In this document: positions 18,438 through 27,562 of the stretch, piece after piece
Layout: the number at the start of each line of letters is the position of its first letter
How positions within the stretch are numbered: position 1 is the stretch's first letter
NCBI RefSeq assembly: GCF_014201095.1
Contig: NZ_JACHDN010000001.1
Location: 3,038,001-3,102,000 of the forward strand
Reading direction: 5' to 3'
Source of the DNA: Cellulomonas hominis
Lineage (GTDB): Bacteria > Actinomycetota > Actinomycetes > Actinomycetales > Cellulomonadaceae
Length of the DNA stretch: 64,000 bases
Position numbers and translations under genes: made by a program
Notes under the pieces: generated by a model
The model's input: the letters and a program-made list of their open reading frames with translations, nothing else
What the model was told of the DNA's origin: nothing
Databases searched by the model: none

Positions 18438-19832
18438 TCAGCTCCCCACGACGTCGCCCGCCCGCTGGGTCGGGTGCTCCGCGCCGCGCGAGCGCAGGAC
18501 CGTGCGGCCCACGACCTGCTGCCACGTCGCCGTGCGCTCCGACCTTCCCCGGCCGACGAACGACACCGCCCAGTGCAGCAGCGTCGTGATCCGGTTCTTG
18601 AACCCCACCAGGTACACCAGGTGCACGCCGAGCCAGAGCAGCCAGGCGGCGAACCCGGAGGTCTCGACCGGCCCGATCTTCGCGACGGCCTGGAACCGGG
18701 ACACCGTCGCGAGGCTGCCCTTGTCGTGGTACTCGAACGGCGCGCCGGTGGGCTCCCCGCGCAGGTGCCGCAGGATCTCCTCGGCCGCGTACCGGCCGGA
18801 CTGCATCGCGGCGGGCGCCACCCCGGGCACGCCCTTCCGGGACGCCATGTCGCCGACCACGAACACCTCGGGGTGCCCGGGCAGCGAGCCGTTCGGCTCG
18901 ACCACGACCCGGCCGGCGCGGTCCACCTCGGCGCCGGTCTGCTCGCCCAGGCTGCGGCCCAGCGGGGAGGCCGCGACGCCGGCGGCCCACACCTTCGTCT
19001 GCGCGTCGATGCGGGTGCGGTTGCCGTCCGGGTCCTCGACGTCCACGTAGTCGTCGTCGACGTCCACGACCTTGTGCCCCATGAGCAGCTCGACGCCGAG
19101 GCCCTCCAGGGTGCGGGCGGCGGCGTCCTGCAGCCGCTCCGGGTAGCCGGGCAGCACCTTCGGCACCGGGTCGACGAGCAGGATCCGCGCCTGCGCGGGG
19201 TCGAGGCGCCGGAAGTTCCCGCGCAGCGAGCGGTGCGCGAGCTCGGCGAGCTGCCCGGCCATCTCGACGCCGGTGGGCCCGGCGCCGACGACGACGAACG
19301 TGGTGAGCCGGGCGCGCGCCGCCGGGTCGGTGGCGAGCTCCGCGAGCTCGAACGCGCCGAAGATCCGGCCGCGCAGCTCCAGGGCGTCGTCGATGCTCTT
19401 CAGCCCGGGCGCGTGGTCGGCGAACCGGTCGTTGCCGAAGTAGGACTGCCCGGCCCCGGCGGCGACGATGAGGCTGTCGTACGAGGTGCGCGTCTCGCCG
19501 AGCGGGGACGACGACACGACCACCCGGTTCGCGACGTCGATCTCGGTGACCACCCCCAGGAGCACCCGGGCGTTGCGCTGCTGGCGGAGCACGTCGCGCG
19601 CGGCGGGCGCGATCTCCCCGACCGACAGCACGCCGGTGGCCACCTGGTAGAGCAGCGGCTGGAACAGGTGCGTCGCGGTCCCGTCGACCACCGTGACCCG
19701 CACGGGCGCGTCCGCGAGGGCCTTGGTGGCGAACAGGCCGCCGAACCCGGAGCCGATGACGACGACGTCGTGCGGCTTGCCGGGGCCGTGCGAGGTGCCG
19801 GGGCTGCGCGAGGGGAGCGAGGACGCGGACAT
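18438..19832 (-). CDS. ndh: Type II NADH dehydrogenase (NDH-2)
   Basis: 464 residues. Two dinucleotide-binding motifs are visible: VVIGSGFGGLFATKAL near residue 26 (FAD) and FVVVGAGPTGVEMAGQLAEL near 175 (NADH), then VFVVGDMASRKGVPGVAPAAMQSGRYAAEEI. The C-terminus, AWLLWLGVHLVYLVGFKNRITTLLHW in part, is the membrane-binding amphipathic region of NDH-2. It passes electrons from NADH to menaquinone without proton pumping. Monocistronic; the 76-nt gap to the DNA ligase stop upstream holds only its ribosome site and presumably a promoter. Confidence 0.92.
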   Translation of the reverse strand: MSASSLPSRSPGTSHGPGKPHDVVVIGSGFGGLFATKALADAPVRVTVVDGTATHLFQPLLYQVATGVLSVGEIAPAARDVLRQQRNARVLLGVVTEIDVANRVVVSSSPLGETRTSYDSLIVAAGAGQSYFGNDRFADHAPGLKSIDDALELRGRIFGAFELAELATDPAARARLTTFVVVGAGPTGVEMAGQLAELAHRSLRGNFRRLDPAQARILLVDPVPKVLPGYPERLQDAAARTLEGLGVELLMGHKVVDVDDDYVDVEDPDGNRTRIDAQTKVWAAGVAASPLGRSLGEQTGAEVDRAGRVVVEPNGSLPGHPEVFVVGDMASRKGVPGVAPAAMQSGRYAAEEILRHLRGEPTGAPFEYHDKGSLATVSRFQAVAKIGPVETSGFAAWLLWLGVHLVYLVGFKNRITTLLHWAVSFVGRGRSERTATWQQVVGRTVLRSRGAEHPTQRAGDVVGS

Positions 19833-19908
19833 CGGGCGGTCCTTCCGCGGGTGGGTGCCGGGACCCGTCCGACCCTACGAGCGCGCCGCCGACGCCGCGC
19901 GGGGAGCG

Positions 19909-20970
19909 TCAGGCGGGCGGGGCGAGGATGTCCGAGAGCCGGAAGCCCACCGGCTCCTCGAGCTGCGCGTAGGTGCACGTCGCGGGGTCGCGGTCGGTCC
20001 GCCAGCGCCGGAACTGGGCGGTGTGCCGGAACCGGTCGCCCTCCATGTGGTCGTACGCGACCTCGACGACGAGCTCGGGGCGCAGCGGCTCGAACGACAG
20101 GTCCTTGCTGGCGTTCCACCGGCTGACCGCCCCGGGCATCCGCTTGCCCTCGTGCGCGGACTGGTCCGCCCACTGCGCCCACGGGTGGCCGGCGAGGTCG
20201 CCGTCCCGGTAGGGGGCGAGCTCGTCGAGCAGGGACTTCCGCCGGGCCATCGGGAAGGACGCCGCGACCCCGACGTGCTGCAGCCGGCCGTCGTCGGTCC
20301 ACAGGCCCAGCAGCAGCGACCCCACCACCGGCCCGGACTTGTGCCAGCGGAAGCCGGCCACGACGCAGTCGGCGGTGCGGGCGTGCTTGACCTTGAACAT
20401 GGTCCGCTTGTCCGGCTGGTAGGTGCCGTCGAGCGGCTTGGCGACGACACCGTCCAGGCCCGCACCCTCGAACCGGGCGAACCAGTCCCGCGCCTCGGCG
20501 AGGTCGGCGGTCGCGGGGGTGACGTGCACGGGCGCCTGCGCCCCGGCGAGCGCGTCCACCAGCCGGGCCCGCCGGTCGCCGAACGGGGTCCGCATGAGGT
20601 CCTCGTCGCCGAGCGCCAGCGCGTCGAACGCGACGAACGACGCCGGGGTCTGGCCGGCGAGCAGCCGGACCCGGCTCTCGGCGGGGTGGATGCGCTGCTG
20701 GAGGGCGTCGAAGTCCAGCCGGTCGCCCGCCACCACGACGATCTCCCCGTCCAGGACGCACCGCTCCGGGGTGTTCGCCCTGATCGACTCGACGAGCTCC
20801 GGGAAGTACCGGGTCATCGGCCGCTCGTTGCGGCTGCCGAGCACGACGTCGTCGCGGAACACGATGGTTCGGAACCCGTCCCACTTCGGCTCGGTGTGGC
20901 CGAGGTCGGGGATCTCCGGCACGGCCTTGGCCAGCATGGGCGACACGGGCGGCATCACGGGCAGGTCCAT
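19909..20970 (-). CDS. ATP-dependent DNA ligase
   Basis: 353 residues from ATG at 20970 ([13 protein letters not shown]); the frame is open further upstream but the conserved family sequence begins here. Adenylation domain with the nucleotidyl-lysine motif EPKWDGFR (about residues 27-34), motif III-like [10 protein letters not shown] and [14 protein letters not shown], then an OB-fold ([14 protein letters not shown] onward). This is the size of mycobacterial LigC-type ligases used in repair, not the replicative NAD-dependent LigA. No Ku or polymerase gene is adjacent. Terminal residues [13 protein letters not shown]. Confidence 0.9.
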   Translation of the reverse strand: MDLPVMPPVSPMLAKAVPEIPDLGHTEPKWDGFRTIVFRDDVVLGSRNERPMTRYFPELVESIRANTPERCVLDGEIVVVAGDRLDFDALQQRIHPAESRVRLLAGQTPASFVAFDALALGDEDLMRTPFGDRRARLVDALAGAQAPVHVTPATADLAEARDWFARFEGAGLDGVVAKPLDGTYQPDKRTMFKVKHARTADCVVAGFRWHKSGPVVGSLLLGLWTDDGRLQHVGVAASFPMARRKSLLDELAPYRDGDLAGHPWAQWADQSAHEGKRMPGAVSRWNASKDLSFEPLRPELVVEVAYDHMEGDRFRHTAQFRRWRTDRDPATCTYAQLEEPVGFRLSDILAPPA

Positions 20971-21119
20971 GGGCCCATCCTGCTCGCGCGGGCCGTGCCG
21001 CGCCCGGCGCGACGCGCGGCGCCCGGGCGCCGCGAACCGGGACGTCGGTCCCATCCCGAGGGGTGCCGGCCGGTCGATCGGCCGTGGGACTCGTCTCACT
21101 CGAACGTCAGGGGCCTCCC

Positions 21120-22742
21120 ATGTCTCGACCCGCAGCACCGCAGCGTCCCCGCCGGTTCGGCGACCTCGGGGTGCGCACCCGCGTCCTCGCGGCCGTCCTG
21201 GTCGGGCTGGTCGTCGCCGGCACGGTCGGGTTCTCGGGGCTCGCCGCCCTGGCCCGCACGGACGCCGCGACCGAGCGGGTCTACACCGAGGACCTGCTCG
21301 GCTTCGAGCGGGTCGCGGCCGTGCGCCGGGCGACGCTCGAGATGCGCCTCGCGGTGACGAGCCACGCGCTCGCCGGTGACGCGGCCGACCGCGCCGGGTT
21401 CGCGGGGGACGTCGCCGGCCTGGACGCGCAGATCGACGACGACCTCGCGGTGCTGGCCGCCGCCCCGGACCCGGGCGTGGCCGCCGCGGTCGACGCGTTC
21501 ACCACGGCGCTCGCGGCCTACCGGGACGTGCGGGACACCGCGCTGCTGCCCGCGGCCGAGCGCGGCGACCTGGCCGCCTGGCGCACCGCGCGCGACGAGG
21601 ACGCCGCCCCGCAGATCGCCACGATGATGGACGCGCTCGCCACGATGGTGGACGGCGAGAAGGCGTCGGCGCAGGAGTCCGTCGCGGCGGCGCACGCGGC
21701 GTACACGGGCACCCGCAACCTCGGCATCGGGCTGATCGTCGTCGGGATCGCCGGGGCCCTGGCGCTCGGGCTGGTGACGGCGAACGGCATCGTGCGGTCG
21801 GTGAACCGGGTGCGGGCGGCGTGCGACGCGCTCGCGGACGGCGACCTCACCGTCGACGTCGGGCTGACCAGCCGGGACGAGCCGGGCCGGGCGGCGCAGG
21901 CGCTGGACCGGGCGATCGGCACCCTGCGCGGCGTCGTCGGCGACATCGACGCGACGTCGGTCGCGCTGGCCGCCGCGTCCGAGCAGCTCACCGGCTCCGC
22001 CCAGCAGATCGCGGCGCAGGCCCAGCACACCGAGGAGCAGGCCGGCGTGGTGTCCGCCGCAGCCGAGCAGGTGTCCCGGACGACCCAGACGGTCGCGGCG
22101 GGCGCGCAGCAGATGGACGCGTCGATCCAGGAGATCAGCCGGTCCACCGCGCAGGCCGCCCGGATCAGCGACCAGGCGTCCCGCTCCGCCGAGGAGACCG
22201 GCGAGGTCATCGCCCGGCTCGGGGAGTCCAGCCGGCAGATCGGGGACGTCGTGCAGTCCATCGCCGCCATCGCGGGGCAGACGAACCTGCTCGCGCTGAA
22301 CGCCACCATCGAGGCCGCCCGCGCGGGCCAGCACGGCAAGGGGTTCGCGGTGGTCGCGGGCGAGGTGAAGGACCTCGCGCAGGAGACCGGCGTGGCCACG
22401 GAGGACATCACGCGCCGGGTCGAGGCGATCCAGGAGGACGCGGCGCGGGCCGTGGCGGCCGTCCGGGAGATCGCGCGGGTCGTCGGCGCCGTGCACGAGC
22501 TGCAGACGACCGTCGCGGCGGCCGTCGAGGAGCAGACCGCCACCACCGCCGAGATCGGGCGGAACGTCGCGGAGGCGGCGGACGGGTCGGGGGAGATCGC
22601 CGCGAACATCGCGGGCGTCGCGCAGGCCGCCGCGGTGACCCGGGACGGGTCCGCGGAGTCCCGGCGGGCGGCGGAGGAGCTGGCGACGATGTCGGGGCGG
22701 CTGCGGTCCGTCGTGGGGCGGTTCCGCTACCGGACGGCGTGA
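21120..22742 (+). CDS. Methyl-accepting chemotaxis protein
   Basis: 540 residues from ATG 21120. Transmembrane helix about 20-42, an extracellular four-helix-bundle sensor (about 43-198), a second helix (about 200-222), HAMP (about 223-275) and a long signalling coiled coil. The hairpin tip is well conserved, with [17 protein letters not shown] and [15 protein letters not shown], the CheA/CheW contact site. It should sense an external ligand and control a CheA kinase. No che or flagellar genes are in the window, so it is an orphan receptor. Convergent with the ABC genes, separated by a palindrome. Confidence 0.93.
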   Translation: MSRPAAPQRPRRFGDLGVRTRVLAAVLVGLVVAGTVGFSGLAALARTDAATERVYTEDLLGFERVAAVRRATLEMRLAVTSHALAGDAADRAGFAGDVAGLDAQIDDDLAVLAAAPDPGVAAAVDAFTTALAAYRDVRDTALLPAAERGDLAAWRTARDEDAAPQIATMMDALATMVDGEKASAQESVAAAHAAYTGTRNLGIGLIVVGIAGALALGLVTANGIVRSVNRVRAACDALADGDLTVDVGLTSRDEPGRAAQALDRAIGTLRGVVGDIDATSVALAAASEQLTGSAQQIAAQAQHTEEQAGVVSAAAEQVSRTTQTVAAGAQQMDASIQEISRSTAQAARISDQASRSAEETGEVIARLGESSRQIGDVVQSIAAIAGQTNLLALNATIEAARAGQHGKGFAVVAGEVKDLAQETGVATEDITRRVEAIQEDAARAVAAVREIARVVGAVHELQTTVAAAVEEQTATTAEIGRNVAEAADGSGEIAANIAGVAQAAAVTRDGSAESRRAAEELATMSGRLRSVVGRFRYRTA

Positions 22743-22796
22743 CGGCGGGCGGCCCGGCGCGCGCGGCCCGGCGCGGCTCGGCGCACGCCCGGCGGA

Positions 22797-22847
22797 GTGG
22801 AAGGTCCGGGCGGACACGCCGTGGGCGAGTCCGTCCGAACCTTCCAC
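22797..22847. terminator. Long palindrome between convergent MCP and ABC permease genes (hairpin element 2)
   Basis: The 24-nt left arm at 22797-22820 begins GTGGAAGGTCCGGGCGGA and pairs with 22824-22847, which ends CCGTCCGAACCTTCCAC. Only a few positions mismatch, and the loop is 3 nt. It lies between the MCP stop (22742) and the permease stop (22876). The arm start resembles that of the element at 55226 (GTGGAnGGTnC), so it may belong to a dispersed family as well as terminate both genes. Confidence 0.75.
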
Positions 22848-22875
22848 CCTGCGGGCGTCGGGACCCCCGGCCCGG

Positions 22876-23610
22876 TCAGGCCCGGCGCCGCAGCGCCCAG
22901 GTCGCGCCGACGACCGACGCGACGCACCACACCAGCAGCACGACGAGCGAGCGCGCCGGCATGCTGAACGCGTCGCTCGCCAGCCCCGACCGGACGAGCT
23001 GCGCCATCGGCTCGATCGGCAGCCACTCGTGCGCGGCCTGCAGCCACCCGGGCATCCGCTCCGCCGGGTAGGACACCGGGGAGAACAGCAGGACGACGAA
23101 CACCAGCGCCTGGGTGAGCAGCATCGCGAGGGCCGGTGCCAGCAGCGACGCCATCGCGTACCCGACGGCCGCCGCGGTCAGGGACACCAGCAGCGCCCCG
23201 GGCACCAGCCAGGGCGCGAGCGACAGGTCGATGTCGAACCGCAGGACGCCCGCGACCACGCCGAGCACCATCCCGGGCAGCGCCAGCAGCGTCCAGATCA
23301 GCAGGTCGCTGATGAGGAACAGCGTCCGCGGCACCGGCAGCGTGCGCATCCAGTCGAGGCTGCCCTCGATGCGGGACTGCGACTGCATCTGCGGCGTCAT
23401 CACCAGGCCGACGGTGATGAGCGTGACGGTCGGCGCGCCGGTCGCCAGGTAGAGCGCGGTCACCGGGTCGGGGTCGCCGACCAGCAGGCCGTACCCCACG
23501 ACGGTCGCGACGGCCATGAACACCTGCACCACCACCATGAGCGGCAGGTAGGTGGACTGGCGGCGGAACTGCCACTGGGCGAGCAGCAGCGTCTGGCCGA
23601 CGGCGGTCAC
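22876..23610 (-). CDS. ABC transporter permease (ABC-2 type)
   Basis: 244 residues with about six hydrophobic helices spaced as in ABC-2 exporters; start MTAVGQTLLLAQWQFRRQSTYLPLMVV. It contains IEGSLDWMRTLPVPR and YPAERMPGWLQAAHEWLPIEPM, typical of drug- or daunorubicin-type ABC-2 permeases. Translation start overlaps the ATPase stop by 4 nt. With the ATPase it forms an exporter of unknown substrate, probably induced through the divergent TetR regulator. Confidence 0.86.
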   Translation of the reverse strand: MTAVGQTLLLAQWQFRRQSTYLPLMVVVQVFMAVATVVGYGLLVGDPDPVTALYLATGAPTVTLITVGLVMTPQMQSQSRIEGSLDWMRTLPVPRTLFLISDLLIWTLLALPGMVLGVVAGVLRFDIDLSLAPWLVPGALLVSLTAAAVGYAMASLLAPALAMLLTQALVFVVLLFSPVSYPAERMPGWLQAAHEWLPIEPMAQLVRSGLASDAFSMPARSLVVLLVWCVASVVGATWALRRRA

Positions 23611-24584
23611 GCGGCCTCACCCGCCAGGGCCGGGGCGTCCGCGGGGTGCTCGTCGCCGACCAGCTCGACGTAGACGTCCTCGAGCGACGCCGGGGTGAGG
23701 GCGTACCGCTCGAGGCGGCCCGCGGCGACCTCGGCCTGCGCCCAGCGCACGACCTCGGCGGCGTCCTCGGCGCGCACAGTGCCGGTCTCCCGGCCGCGGG
23801 CGCCGGAGACGGCGCGGACGGCGGGGTGCCAGGTCGGGGCGGTGCCGGGGGAGAGGTCGACCTCGACGGTGAGCGTGCCCTGCAGGTGGGTCGTCAGCCC
23901 CGCCGGGGTGTCGTCGGCGAGCACGACGCCGTGGTCGAGGACGGCCAGGCGGTCGACGACGCGCTCGGCCTCGCGGACGTTGTGCGTCACGAGCAGCACG
24001 GCGCGGCCCTCGTCGGCGAGCAGCCGGATCTGCTGCCAGAGCAGCCGCCGGCGGACCGGGTCGACGTCGTTGGTCGGCTCGTCCAGGACGACGAGCCGCC
24101 CGGGGGCGACCACCGTCATCGCGAACGCGGTGAGCCGCGCGATCCCGCCGGACACCTTCTCGGCCGGGGTGTCGGCCCACGGGCCGAGGTCGAGCGCGTC
24201 CAGCAGGTCGACCGTCCGTGCCCGGACGGCGGACCGCTCCGCGCCCCGGATCCGGCCGACCAGCTCGATCGCCCGGCGCGGTGTGAGGCCGGTGATCGGC
24301 ACGTTGGCCTGCGCCTGGATGCTGGTGCGGCGGCGGGCCTCGTCCGGGTGCGCCACCGCGTCGACGCCGTCCAGGCGGATCGTGCCCGCGTCCGGGCGGA
24401 CCAGGCCGACGACCTGGTTGACCAGGGTGGTCTTGCCGGCGCCGTTGTGCCCGAGCAGGCCGACGACCTGCCCCGCGGCGACGTCGAGGTCGATCCCGTC
24501 GTTCGCCTGCACCCCGCCCTTGCCGAACCGCCCGGGGTACCGCTTGCGCAGGCCCCGGACGCTCAGCACCTCCTCCGTGCCCAT
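23607..24584 (-). CDS. ABC transporter ATP-binding protein
   Basis: 325 residues counting from ATG at 24584 (MGTEEVLSVRGL); an earlier ATG at 24605 overlaps an operator box and has weaker support, while GGAGG lies 9 nt before 24584. Walker A GHNGAGKTTLV, a VSGGIARL signature that departs from LSGGQ, Walker B LVVLDEPTNDVDP and switch VTHNVREAERV. The C-terminal about 90 residues form the regulatory domain of DrrA-like exporter ATPases. The altered signature (GIARL after SGG) is found in some CcmA/DrrA relatives and need not abolish activity. Confidence 0.87.
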   Translation of the reverse strand: MGTEEVLSVRGLRKRYPGRFGKGGVQANDGIDLDVAAGQVVGLLGHNGAGKTTLVNQVVGLVRPDAGTIRLDGVDAVAHPDEARRRTSIQAQANVPITGLTPRRAIELVGRIRGAERSAVRARTVDLLDALDLGPWADTPAEKVSGGIARLTAFAMTVVAPGRLVVLDEPTNDVDPVRRRLLWQQIRLLADEGRAVLLVTHNVREAERVVDRLAVLDHGVVLADDTPAGLTTHLQGTLTVEVDLSPGTAPTWHPAVRAVSGARGRETGTVRAEDAAEVVRWAQAEVAAGRLERYALTPASLEDVYVELVGDEHPADAPALAGEAA

Positions 24585-24603
24585 CACGTGCTCCCTCCAT
24601 CGC

Positions 24604-24708
24604 AAACCGTTCGGTACATCCCGGAACGTAGCAGATGCCGTCGCGTAGATACAGATCGGTATATGGCGGTTGGGCAGCGGGTTCGTCGGTCGGCATACCG
24701 ATCGGTAC
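24604..24708. promoter_or_regulatory. Three operator boxes in the ABC / TetR divergent promoter region
   Basis: Three copies of one dyad lie in this intergenic gap: AAACCGTTCGGTAC (24604-24617), ATACAGATCGGTAT (24649-24662) and ATACCGATCGGTAC (24695-24708). Their centres are 45-46 nt apart, so they fall on roughly the same DNA face. Consensus ATACCGATCGGTAt. They flank the promoters of both divergent genes and are the expected sites for the TetR protein encoded at 24719. Confidence 0.75.
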
Positions 24709-24718
24709 CCGCGTGCGT

Positions 24719-25564
24719 ATGATCGGCGGCATGGCGCGCACCGAGCACGACCCCGGACCCGACGACTCGATCGGCGCCGCCACGCGCGCGCTCGCCGAGG
24801 CCACCGCCACGCTCACCCGCCTGCTCGGCAAGCAGGCGCAGACCGTCGTCCCCGAGGTCAGCGACGCGCTCGCCGCCGGCCTGCGCGAGGCGGCCCGCGG
24901 CCTGGCCGACGCGTCCGAGAACGTCGCCCGGCACGGCGGCGAGCGCAGCGCCCGGGAGAAGCGCCGGGAGAAGGTGGACCGCACGCGCGCCGACCTGCTC
25001 GACGCCGCCGTCCGCGTGATCGCCGCCAAGGGCTACGAGGGGGCGTCCGTCGGCGACATCGCCGCGGAGGCCGGCTACACCAAGGGCGCCCTGTACGCGC
25101 ACTTCGGCTCCAAGCGCGGGGTGCTGCTCGCGCTGGCCCGGGAGCGGCTCGGCATCGCCATGGACGCGCCCGACCTCGACCTGCCCGGCCTCGCGGGGGA
25201 CCGGCTCGACACCGCCGTCCTCGCCGCGTGGATGCGGTCCATGCAGGACGACCCGAACCTGCTGCTCCAGCTCGAGTTCCTCACCTACGGCATCCGGAAC
25301 CCCGGCGACGCCGACGAGCTCCGCGAGCTGCACGTGCGGTCGTTCGAGGTGGCGTGCCGGCAGGTCGCCCGGCTGCGGGTCGCCCGCCGCCGCGCCGCCG
25401 GGGCCGACCCCGGGCCTGCCGAGCCCACGCAGGAGGACCGGGACGCCGCGCTCGGGGTCATCAGCGTGCTCAACGTCGCCACCCTGGAGGGCAGGCTGAC
25501 CGGGTCGGTGCACCTGTCACCCGAGGCGGGCGCGCGGGTGATCGCGCGGCTGCTGACGTACTGA
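24719..25564 (+). CDS. TetR-family transcriptional regulator
   Basis: 281 residues from ATG 24719 (a second in-frame ATG is at 24731). An unusual N-terminal helix of about 75 residues (TRALAEATATLTRLLGK...) precedes the TetR helix-turn-helix, which starts about residue 83: RADLLDAAVRVIAAKGYEGASVGDIAAEAGYTKGALYAHF. The remainder is the ligand/dimer domain. It is divergent from an ABC exporter and faces three identical operator boxes, so it probably represses both units until an exported compound binds. Ends 7 nt from the convergent DUF6328 stop. Confidence 0.9.
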   Translation: MIGGMARTEHDPGPDDSIGAATRALAEATATLTRLLGKQAQTVVPEVSDALAAGLREAARGLADASENVARHGGERSAREKRREKVDRTRADLLDAAVRVIAAKGYEGASVGDIAAEAGYTKGALYAHFGSKRGVLLALARERLGIAMDAPDLDLPGLAGDRLDTAVLAAWMRSMQDDPNLLLQLEFLTYGIRNPGDADELRELHVRSFEVACRQVARLRVARRRAAGADPGPAEPTQEDRDAALGVISVLNVATLEGRLTGSVHLSPEAGARVIARLLTY

Positions 25565-25571
25565 GCGGGCG

Positions 25572-26075
25572 TTACTCCCGCCGGGCCCGGTTGGACAGGC
25601 GCAGCGGGACGGCGACCCAGACGACCGCCAGCCCGACCAGCACCGCCACGCCCGCGACCCAGCCGGCCGTCCGCCCGACCACGACGTCGAACAGCAGCAG
25701 CGCCGACCCCGCCAGCACCAGCGCGAGCAGCGCCAGCCCGGTCTGCGCGAGCGTGTCCGCCGACTCCACGAGCTCCCGCTTGAGGTGCCGCCGGAACAGG
25801 ATCCGGTGCAGCGAGACCGGCGCGACGATGAACCCCGTCGCCGCCACCGCCAGCACCACGAGCACCAGGTAGCAGGTCTTCTGGTACTGGTCGAGGTCGA
25901 GGAACCGCTGCTGGAACGGCACCGTCAGCAGGAAGCCGGTGAGGATCTGCACGCCGGTCTGCGCGACCCGGAGCTCCTGGAGCAGCTCGTTCCAGTTCCG
26001 GTCCATCCGCTCGGTCGCGGTCTCGTTCCGGCCGTCGCGGGGGTCGGCGTCGGGCTGCGCGGCGTCGTCGGCCAT
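25572..26075 (-). CDS. DUF6328 family membrane protein
   Basis: 167 residues. Charged, Asp-rich N-terminus, then RMDRNWNELLQELRVAQTGVQILTGFLL, the family hallmark, and four hydrophobic helices (about residues 38-58, 68-90, 108-128, 135-155). Conserved in actinobacteria; function unknown. It stands alone, convergent with TetR. Predicted inner-membrane location with both ends in the cytoplasm. Confidence 0.8.
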   Translation of the reverse strand: MADDAAQPDADPRDGRNETATERMDRNWNELLQELRVAQTGVQILTGFLLTVPFQQRFLDLDQYQKTCYLVLVVLAVAATGFIVAPVSLHRILFRRHLKRELVESADTLAQTGLALLALVLAGSALLLFDVVVGRTAGWVAGVAVLVGLAVVWVAVPLRLSNRARRE

Positions 26076-26166
26076 GGGGGTCCTCCTCGGGTGCCGCCGG
26101 CGCAGGAGGCCGGCGGGGTGCTGGCCGTATGGTGCACCGGCCGCGTCGCCGGCGCAGGTCGAGGCG

Positions 26167-26652
26167 TCAGCGCAGGTCGAGCAGCAGCGTGTCCGACCCG
26201 CCGACCCGACCGACCAGGCGGAAGCCCCGCCGCTCGTACATGCCGCGGGCGCCGTCGTTGCCGTCCTCGACGGACAGGCTGACCGCGCGGGTCCCGGCGG
26301 CGCGCGCCAGGTCCTGGCACCCGTCCAGCAGCGCCGACCCCACCCCGCGGCCGCGCCCGGCGGGCAGCACCGCGAGGCTCAGCTCCGGCACGTCGTCGGC
26401 GACGTACCCCCAGCCGCGGTCGTCGCCGGTCAGCAGGCGGAGCCACGCGGCGCCGAGGGGCGTGGCGTCGTCCTCGACGGCCACCACGCCGGCGTCACCC
26501 TCCCGACCCCAGCCGGCGGCGTACCGGGCCAGGTGCGGGTCGGCGAGGACGTCCGCGGGGCGCGCCCGCTCCTCGCCGGTCCAGTTGACCGCCTCGGCGA
26601 CGAGCGAGACGAGCAGGTCGGTGTCGTCCGAGGTCACAGGGCGCAGGCGCAT
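26167..26652 (-). CDS. GNAT-family N-acetyltransferase
   Basis: 161 residues. The acetyl-CoA binding motif A appears as LAVLPAGRGRGVGSALLDGCQDLARAAG (R/Q-x-x-G-x-G/A loop), followed by SLSVEDGNDGARGMYERRGFRLVGR (motif B). The N-terminus MRLRPVTSDDTDLLVSLVAEAVNW is typical of RimI-like GNATs. Substrate unknown. It is divergent from ssrA, whose promoter must lie in the 176-nt gap. Confidence 0.85.
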   Translation of the reverse strand: MRLRPVTSDDTDLLVSLVAEAVNWTGEERARPADVLADPHLARYAAGWGREGDAGVVAVEDDATPLGAAWLRLLTGDDRGWGYVADDVPELSLAVLPAGRGRGVGSALLDGCQDLARAAGTRAVSLSVEDGNDGARGMYERRGFRLVGRVGGSDTLLLDLR

Positions 26653-26828
26653 GCGCGGCAGTCTGGCCGGGCGGGGGCGGCCGCGGCCAGCGGATACCCG
26701 GAGGCGGGGCCGGGAATCACGTCGCGGCCGCCGGCGTTGGACACGTATGCTGGACGAGTCGCGTGCGGCGTCCCGGCATCACCCGGGGACCGGACGCGGC
26801 GGTTGACAACTCCACAGCAGCACCCATC

Positions 26829-27195
26829 GGGGGTGATCGGTTTCGACGGTGATCGTCGAGCCAGGAGAAGCGGGCCGAGGACACACGGTTATCTCGCTAA
26901 CGCTCCGTGTAAACCCATAGGTGCCGATAACAAGCGCACCGACTTCGCCCTCGCCGCCTGAGCGAGCCTCGAAGTCCGTCAGCCTGAGCTAGCTTCCGAC
27001 TCAGTTCCTGGCGTCATCTAGGGAGCCACTGCTCGTAGCCTTCGTCACCGGGGCTGCGGGGACTTTTAGGTGACTAGGCCCGTCCGCGTCTTGTCTGCGT
27101 GAGCGCGGGGGCCGAGAAAAGCAGCTGCAGACTGCGCCCGGAGAAGCCCTGGTTCCACGTCATCGGACGCGGGTTCGATTCCCGCCACCTCCACC
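26829..27195 (+). ncRNA. ssrA: Transfer-messenger RNA (ssrA)
   Basis: The 5' end GGGGGUG (26829-26835) pairs with CACCUCC (27186-27192) as the tRNA-like acceptor stem, and the T arm GGTTCGATTCCCGCC precedes it. The open reading frame at 26923-26961 encodes the degradation tag ADNKRTDFALAA followed by TGA; its LAA end targets stalled products to ClpP proteases. Pseudoknot-forming GC-rich stretches follow. The 3' end reads ACCC, so the terminal CCA is completed enzymatically. RNase P trimming would set the 5' end. SmpB, its partner, is at 7308. This locus is a common integration site for mobile DNA, and an accessory stretch follows directly. Confidence 0.96.
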
Positions 27196-27202
27196 CGGAG
27201 GT

Positions 27203-27447
27203 CTTCGTAGATTGCGGAGACTCCCTTCGTAGCGCGTGAGGCCCGTCCCTGCTGGGACGGGCCTCACGCGCGTCTGTGCCTGGTGCTCAGGGCGAAGGTT
27301 CGGTGGCACCGCAGGAGTTGCGCCGTCCCGGTTGATCACTCTGAACGGAGCGTGGGTGCTCGGGGCACGGTTGGCGGCGCTCGCGGGGTGCGACTTGCAC
27401 GCGGATCCGGTAAGTGGAGTCCGCGAGCAAGGCGCGCCTCTTCGTAG
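27203..27447 (+). repeat. CTTCGTAG octamer cluster after ssrA
   Basis: CTTCGTAG occurs at 27203-27210, 27225-27232 and 27440-27447, all in the same orientation, and again at 30390-30397 and 30645-30652. The first and fourth extend to CTTCGTAGATT. The last is half of an AbiEi operator box. Between 27273 and 27562 I see no gene; the sequence falls in G+C toward the next ORF. Confidence 0.5.
27232..27271 (+). terminator. Terminator hairpin of ssrA
   Basis: A perfect 18-bp stem: GCGCGTGAGGCCCGTCCC (27232-27249) and GGGACGGGCCTCACGCGC (27254-27271) around the loop TGCT. It is followed by a short T-containing stretch. It lies 37 nt after the mature tmRNA end. Confidence 0.85.
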
Positions 27448-27562
27448 TCCTCGATTCGGTTGATCGCCTCGAGGAACCGCTTGTGAGACCAGGCGCTGTG
27501 CGGCTCGGCGAGGTTGGCCACCTCGTGCGCGTGGAGCGCGGAGAGGTGTCGTTGACGACGCA

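Noticed and set aside
23607..24584. Inactive ABC ATPase because the signature reads VSGGIARL
   Set aside because: The core SGG and both Walker motifs are intact and related exporter ATPases tolerate this variation.
26737..26808. Promoter of ssrA (TTGGAC, TATGCT and TTGACA motifs in the gap)
   Set aside because: No pair has acceptable -35/-10 spacing relative to the mature 5' end, so I could not assign it.
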